64,000 bases of DNA, from assembly GCF_036195325.1 (NCBI RefSeq), contig NZ_CP108101.1, forward strand, positions 6,572,001 through 6,636,000. The letters are read 5' to 3'. The notes beneath the pieces are model-generated. The model made no database searches. It was not told the origin of the DNA and saw only the letters and a list, made by a program, of their open reading frames with translations. The translations under genes were made by a program, and so were the position numbers. Positions 60,738-64,000 of this stretch are shown here, one piece after another. The stretch is from Streptomyces sp. NBC_00234. Lineage in GTDB: Bacteria > Actinomycetota > Actinomycetes > Streptomycetales > Streptomycetaceae. Within the stretch, counting starts at the first letter, position 1, and the number at the start of each line of letters is the position of its first letter.

Positions 60738-62129
60738 ATGACGGTGCATCAACTTGCGGTGGAAGTCAGCACGTTCGCACACTACCTGCGGGACCTGACG
60801 GCCCTGCTCGACCCCGGACGCGGTTGGTACGGGGTGTTCTCCCGACGCGACCCCCAAGGCATGCGCGCCTGCTTCGACGGGACCGAGGTGCCGCCCTGGG
60901 ACGTGGTGGAGTCACTGCTCCAGGACCTGGCCGTGGCGCGCGGCACTGCGTTCGCGGAGCACGAGTCGGTACGGGCCGCCGCGCTGTACTCCGCCTCGGC
61001 GACCGCCCACGACCGGCGGCCGGGCGGACGGCAGGCCCTCATCGAGCGGCTGGAGCTCATGCTCGGGGAGCAGACCCACGCCGCGCAGCGCCTGCGCGCC
61101 GCCTCGGTGAACGCGGGGCACACCCCGGAGGCGCGGTCGGAGGCCCTGGCGTGGGCTCGGGACGACCACGAGCGTGCCTCGGCCCGCTGCACGGAACTGC
61201 GGAAGCGGCTTGCGGCGGTGTCCGTGCCCACGGGCTGGTTCCGTGAGGAGGGGCAGGCGGCTCGGGCGGAACAGGCCGGGCCGGCGGAGCCCGGGACATG
61301 GGACGGCGGGAGACCGGGGGAGAGACCCGCGGATCCGGGGACTGCGGCGGCCACCGCTGAGCCCCGGGAGAAGCCCGCCCCTGCCGCGGCCCCCGCCCCG
61401 AAGCGGAGGAAGCCGCAGGGTGCCCGGTTCGCCGGGCTGGACGTCGACGACGAGCCCGATCCCGTTGCCCCCACGGCGTTTCCCGTGCTCCCCGTCCCGC
61501 CGCCGACCGCCGCGGGCCCGCGCGGCGCCCGCTTCGGAGGCGTCGCGGCCCGCGAGGACGGTCCGGCCGAGGCCCTGACCCCAGCCCCGGCCGACCCCGC
61601 CGCCCGACGAGCCGCCGACGAGGCCGTCGAACGGCTCGTCCGGCTGCGTGCGGACGGCCGCAGCGGCGAGGCGCACGTCGTGCTCTGCGAGGCGGCGGCC
61701 TGGCCCGCCGACCGGCTGCCGGTCCTCGCGCTCGCCCTGCACGGGGCGGGACTGGCCGCGGACTGGGCGACCCTGCTGTGGGAGGTGTCCACACTGCCGC
61801 CCGCCGGACTGGCCGCGGCGGCCGGCGCACTGGCCGCGGCCGGACGCCCCGACGACTGCGCGCATCTGATGCGCCAGGGCGCGGCCCGTCCCGCCGCCGA
61901 GATCGCCGATGCGGTGGCCGCCCTGGACCGGGCGGGTCTGGCCGCCCAGGCACGGGCGCTGCTCGGCGCCTTCGTCCGCGTACGCACGCCGCAGGACGCG
62001 GCCAGGATCGCGGAACGCGATCCGCGCCACCTCGTACCGCAACTGCTGGCCGCGGCCCGGGAGGTGTCGGCGGCGCGGGAGTGGGACCTCGTCCACGCAC
62101 TGCGGGTGGCGGGCATCGCCGGTGCGTAG
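60738..62129 (+). CDS. Conserved Streptomyces hypothetical with disordered middle
   Basis: 463 residues. N-terminal part TFAHYLRDLTALLDPGRGWYGVFSRRDPQGMRACFDGTEVPPWDVVESLLQDLA looks like the flank of an HTH of the XRE type found in Streptomyces signalling proteins, but the helix-turn-helix itself is weak. Residues about 165-300 are Pro/Ala/Glu-rich with GARFAG and GARFGG motifs. The C-terminal 160 residues are helical repeats rich in Ala. ATG at 60738 after CGGCGAGGGCGACG. Function unknown. Confidence 0.75.
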   Translation: MTVHQLAVEVSTFAHYLRDLTALLDPGRGWYGVFSRRDPQGMRACFDGTEVPPWDVVESLLQDLAVARGTAFAEHESVRAAALYSASATAHDRRPGGRQALIERLELMLGEQTHAAQRLRAASVNAGHTPEARSEALAWARDDHERASARCTELRKRLAAVSVPTGWFREEGQAARAEQAGPAEPGTWDGGRPGERPADPGTAAATAEPREKPAPAAAPAPKRRKPQGARFAGLDVDDEPDPVAPTAFPVLPVPPPTAAGPRGARFGGVAAREDGPAEALTPAPADPAARRAADEAVERLVRLRADGRSGEAHVVLCEAAAWPADRLPVLALALHGAGLAADWATLLWEVSTLPPAGLAAAAGALAAAGRPDDCAHLMRQGAARPAAEIADAVAALDRAGLAAQARALLGAFVRVRTPQDAARIAERDPRHLVPQLLAAAREVSAAREWDLVHALRVAGIAGA

Positions 62130-62186
62130 AAGGGCTGTTGGGGCGAACGCCTGCGGGCGGCGGTCAGGGCGGTCGCCAGGAACCGG

Positions 62187-63233
62187 TCAGGCCCCGCCCG
62201 TTGTGCGGCGGTACGTGGAGCGCCGGTCGTCGATGTCGGCCCAGCGGTCCCCGTACACCGTCTCCACGACGCCCGGCTCGCGCAGGAAGTCGTGCGGGAA
62301 GCCCAGCGGTACGGCGCTCACCGCGTCGAGGCGCGCCACGGCGGCGGCGTCGAGCGTGACCTCCAGGCAGGACAGGTTGTCCGCGAGCTGGCTCTCCGTG
62401 GAAGCGCCGATGATCGGGACGATGTTCCCGGGCCGTCCGCGCAGCCAGGCCAGTGCCACCTGCGCCGGGGTCCAGCCGCCCTGCCGGGCGATCTCCACGA
62501 CCGCGGCGATCGTCTCGTGCTCCCGGCGTCGCGTCTCGTCCCAGCCGCGGTCCGGCGCTTCCGGACCGGTGGGCAGGTCCTTGCCGGTGAGCCGGCCGCG
62601 GGCGAGCGGGCTCCATGCGAAGACCGCCTGGTCGAAGGCGCGGGCCTGCGGCAGGAGTTCGCGTTCGGGGGTCCGCTCCAGCAGGCTGTAGCGGAACTGC
62701 GAGCCGGCGAACGCGGTCCAGCCGCGCAGCTCGGCCAGGGTCGACGCCTGGGCGATCTCCCACGCGGGCCAGTCCGAGACGCCGATATAGAGCACCTTGC
62801 CGCTCCTGACGAGGTCGTCGAGCGCCCGCATGACCTCCTCGACCGGGGTGAAGTTGTCGCGGGCGTGCACCCACAGGACGTCGAGCCGGTCGGTGTCCAG
62901 CCGGCCGAGGCTCGACTCCACCGACTGGACGAGATTCCTGCGGTGGTTGCCCGCCGCGTTCACATCCCCCTTGGTGGTCGCGCACGTGTACTTGCCGGCG
63001 AGCACGATGCTGTCGCGGCGGCGGCCGAGGACCTCGCCGAGCACCAGCTCCGAGCTGCCGTAGATGTCGGCCGTGTCGATGAAGTTGCCACCGGCCTCCA
63101 CGTACGCGTCGATGATGCGTCCGCTCGTCGCCGTGACGGCCCGGGGGTCCGTCTCGTGGCTGCCCAGGGTCATCGCACCCAGCGCGAGCTCGCTCACCCG
63201 GAGACCGGTCCTGCCGAACAGTGTGTAGCGCAC
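62187..63233 (-). CDS. Aldo/keto reductase (YajO/Tas type)
   Basis: This 348-residue reductase has DTADIYGSSE (Asp/Tyr), VLAGKYTC (Lys), DVLWVHARD (His), then YIGVSDWPAWEIAQA and the cofactor-binding PIIGASTESQLADNLSCLEVTL. C-terminal end MVETVYGDRW-like tail. Substrate unknown. ATG at 63233, divergent from the nitrilase gene. Confidence 0.92.
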   Translation of the reverse strand: MRYTLFGRTGLRVSELALGAMTLGSHETDPRAVTATSGRIIDAYVEAGGNFIDTADIYGSSELVLGEVLGRRRDSIVLAGKYTCATTKGDVNAAGNHRRNLVQSVESSLGRLDTDRLDVLWVHARDNFTPVEEVMRALDDLVRSGKVLYIGVSDWPAWEIAQASTLAELRGWTAFAGSQFRYSLLERTPERELLPQARAFDQAVFAWSPLARGRLTGKDLPTGPEAPDRGWDETRRREHETIAAVVEIARQGGWTPAQVALAWLRGRPGNIVPIIGASTESQLADNLSCLEVTLDAAAVARLDAVSAVPLGFPHDFLREPGVVETVYGDRWADIDDRRSTYRRTTGGA

Positions 63234-63386
63234 GAAGGCTCCTTTTCGGTCGGTCGTGTCACGGAGGCTACGAGTTCGAGTGCGCTTGAATGCAAGGAGT
63301 GGACCGCTCGGGTATGAAACATGATCGACTCTGCCGGTTCACGGCGATGGTCTTGCCCCGCTGTGGGACGGGGCTTACGTTCTCCC

Positions 63387-63422
63387 CTACGCACTGTGTC
63401 TACGGGCGTAGAAACCACGTAG
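63387..63422. promoter_or_regulatory. Nested CTACG/CGTAG palindromes upstream of the nitrilase gene
   Basis: CTACG-GG-CGTAG (63400-63411) lies inside a wider CTACG (63387-63391)...CGTAG (63418-63422) pair, 34-69 bases before the ATG. This is the pattern of a two-site operator. Confidence 0.45.
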
Positions 63423-63455
63423 AGGCTCTCTGACGCCGCGTCGAAGGAGCAGCTC

Positions 63456-64000
63456 ATGTCCCACGTCGTACGCGCCGCACTCGTCCAGGCGACCTGGACC
63501 GGCGACACCGAATCCATGATCGCCAAGCACGAGGAGCACGCGCGCGAGGCCGCCCGGCAGGGGGCGAAGATCATCGGCTTCCAGGAGGTGTTCAACGCCC
63601 CCTACTTCTGCCAGGTGCAGGAACCCGAGCACTACCGCTGGGCCGAGGCCGTCCCGGACGGGCCCACCGTCCGCCGGATGCAGGACCTGGCCCGCGAGAC
63701 CGGCATGGTGGTCGTCGTGCCGGTCTTCGAGATCGAGCAGTCCGGCTTCTACTTCAACACCGCGGCGGTGATCGACGCCGACGGCAGCTATCTCGGCAAG
63801 TACCGCAAGCACCACATCCCGCAGGTCAAGGGCTTCTGGGAGAAGTACTACTTCAAGCCCGGGAACGCCGGCTGGCCGGTGTTCGACACCGCCGTCGGCA
63901 AGGTCGGCGTCTACATCTGCTACGACCGTCACTTCCCCGAGGGCTGGCGCCAACTCGGTCTGAACGGCGCCCAGTTGGTGTACAACCCGTCCGCGACCTC
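63456..64000 (+). CDS. Nitrilase-family amidase (beta-ureidopropionase-like), 5' part
   Basis: 181 codons are visible; the window ends inside the gene. The Glu-Lys-Cys triad is present: GFQEVFNAPYF (Glu near 44), GKYRKHHIP (Lys near 117) and GVYICYDRHFPE (Cys near 153). The sequence is of the N-carbamoyl-beta-alanine amidohydrolase group, the last step of reductive pyrimidine breakdown; N-carbamoylputrescine amidase is the alternative. ATG follows GAAGGAGCAGCTC. Confidence 0.9.
   Translation, partial: MSHVVRAALVQATWTGDTESMIAKHEEHAREAARQGAKIIGFQEVFNAPYFCQVQEPEHYRWAEAVPDGPTVRRMQDLARETGMVVVVPVFEIEQSGFYFNTAAVIDADGSYLGKYRKHHIPQVKGFWEKYYFKPGNAGWPVFDTAVGKVGVYICYDRHFPEGWRQLGLNGAQLVYNPSAT

Overview
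The window reads as chromosomal DNA of a Streptomyces (or very close actinomycete). Coding DNA is very GC-rich with G/C third positions, starts are a mix of ATG, GTG and TTG behind GGAGG-like sites, genes are often coupled by ATGA overlaps, and the families are typical: LuxR-type two-component pairs, GH46/GH75 chitosanases, CYP107-like P450s, many lipoproteins, DUF5955 and DUF6278. No tRNA, rRNA, insertion sequence or CRISPR array was seen. No searches were run; identities come from reading motifs.

Layout. 1-6.1 kb: urate catabolism (end of uraD, uraH, uricase, 8-oxoguanine/guanine deaminase, two NCS2 purine permeases). 6.2-8.6 kb: two GH46 chitosanases around a small SH3 protein. 8.6-13.7 kb: hydrolase, OhrR-like MarR, DinB-like protein, fibronectin lipoprotein, a TetR gene with an internal amber codon, and a Tat/lipoprotein solute-binding protein. 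13.8-24.2 kb: malate synthase, MobA-like protein, a two-component system divergent from an FtsX/ABC exporter, then the IclR regulator (allR) divergent from allantoinase and allantoicase. Together with the first block these genes cover most of the route from purine base through urate and allantoin to glyoxylate and malate; ureidoglycolate lyase and xanthine dehydrogenase are not in view.

24.2-32.8 kb: oxidoreductases, an EamA transporter, a second two-component system and a P450-thioesterase-P450 cassette. 32.8-40.1 kb: a sugar or polyol locus consisting of a Gfo/Idh dehydrogenase divergent from a GntR regulator, two tandem sugar-binding proteins, permease, ATPase and ROK kinase, with a conserved TTGTC-N2-GACAA operator. 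40.1-44 kb: a membrane protein, a PcaL-like fusion with a long Pro/Gln tail, an MBL hydrolase and exonuclease III.

44-48.8 kb is the one clearly foreign-looking stretch. It has lower GC, decayed flanks, a small GntR regulator with a perfect 20-bp palindrome, a zinc-ribbon DNA methyltransferase and a convergent PD-(D/E)XK protein. I read it as a compact restriction-modification island and as the best candidate for an undescribed system here.

48.8-64 kb: SDR, DUF6278, a gluABCD-like amino acid ABC operon, two unknown membrane proteins, gamma-glutamyltransferase, a GH75 chitosanase, a second methionine aminopeptidase divergent from an XRE regulator, an alginate-lyase-like lipoprotein, an F420/PPOX protein, a conserved hypothetical protein, an aldo/keto reductase, and the start of a beta-ureidopropionase-like nitrilase cut by the window end. 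With GH46 twice and GH75 once, chitosan degradation is a second theme of the window.
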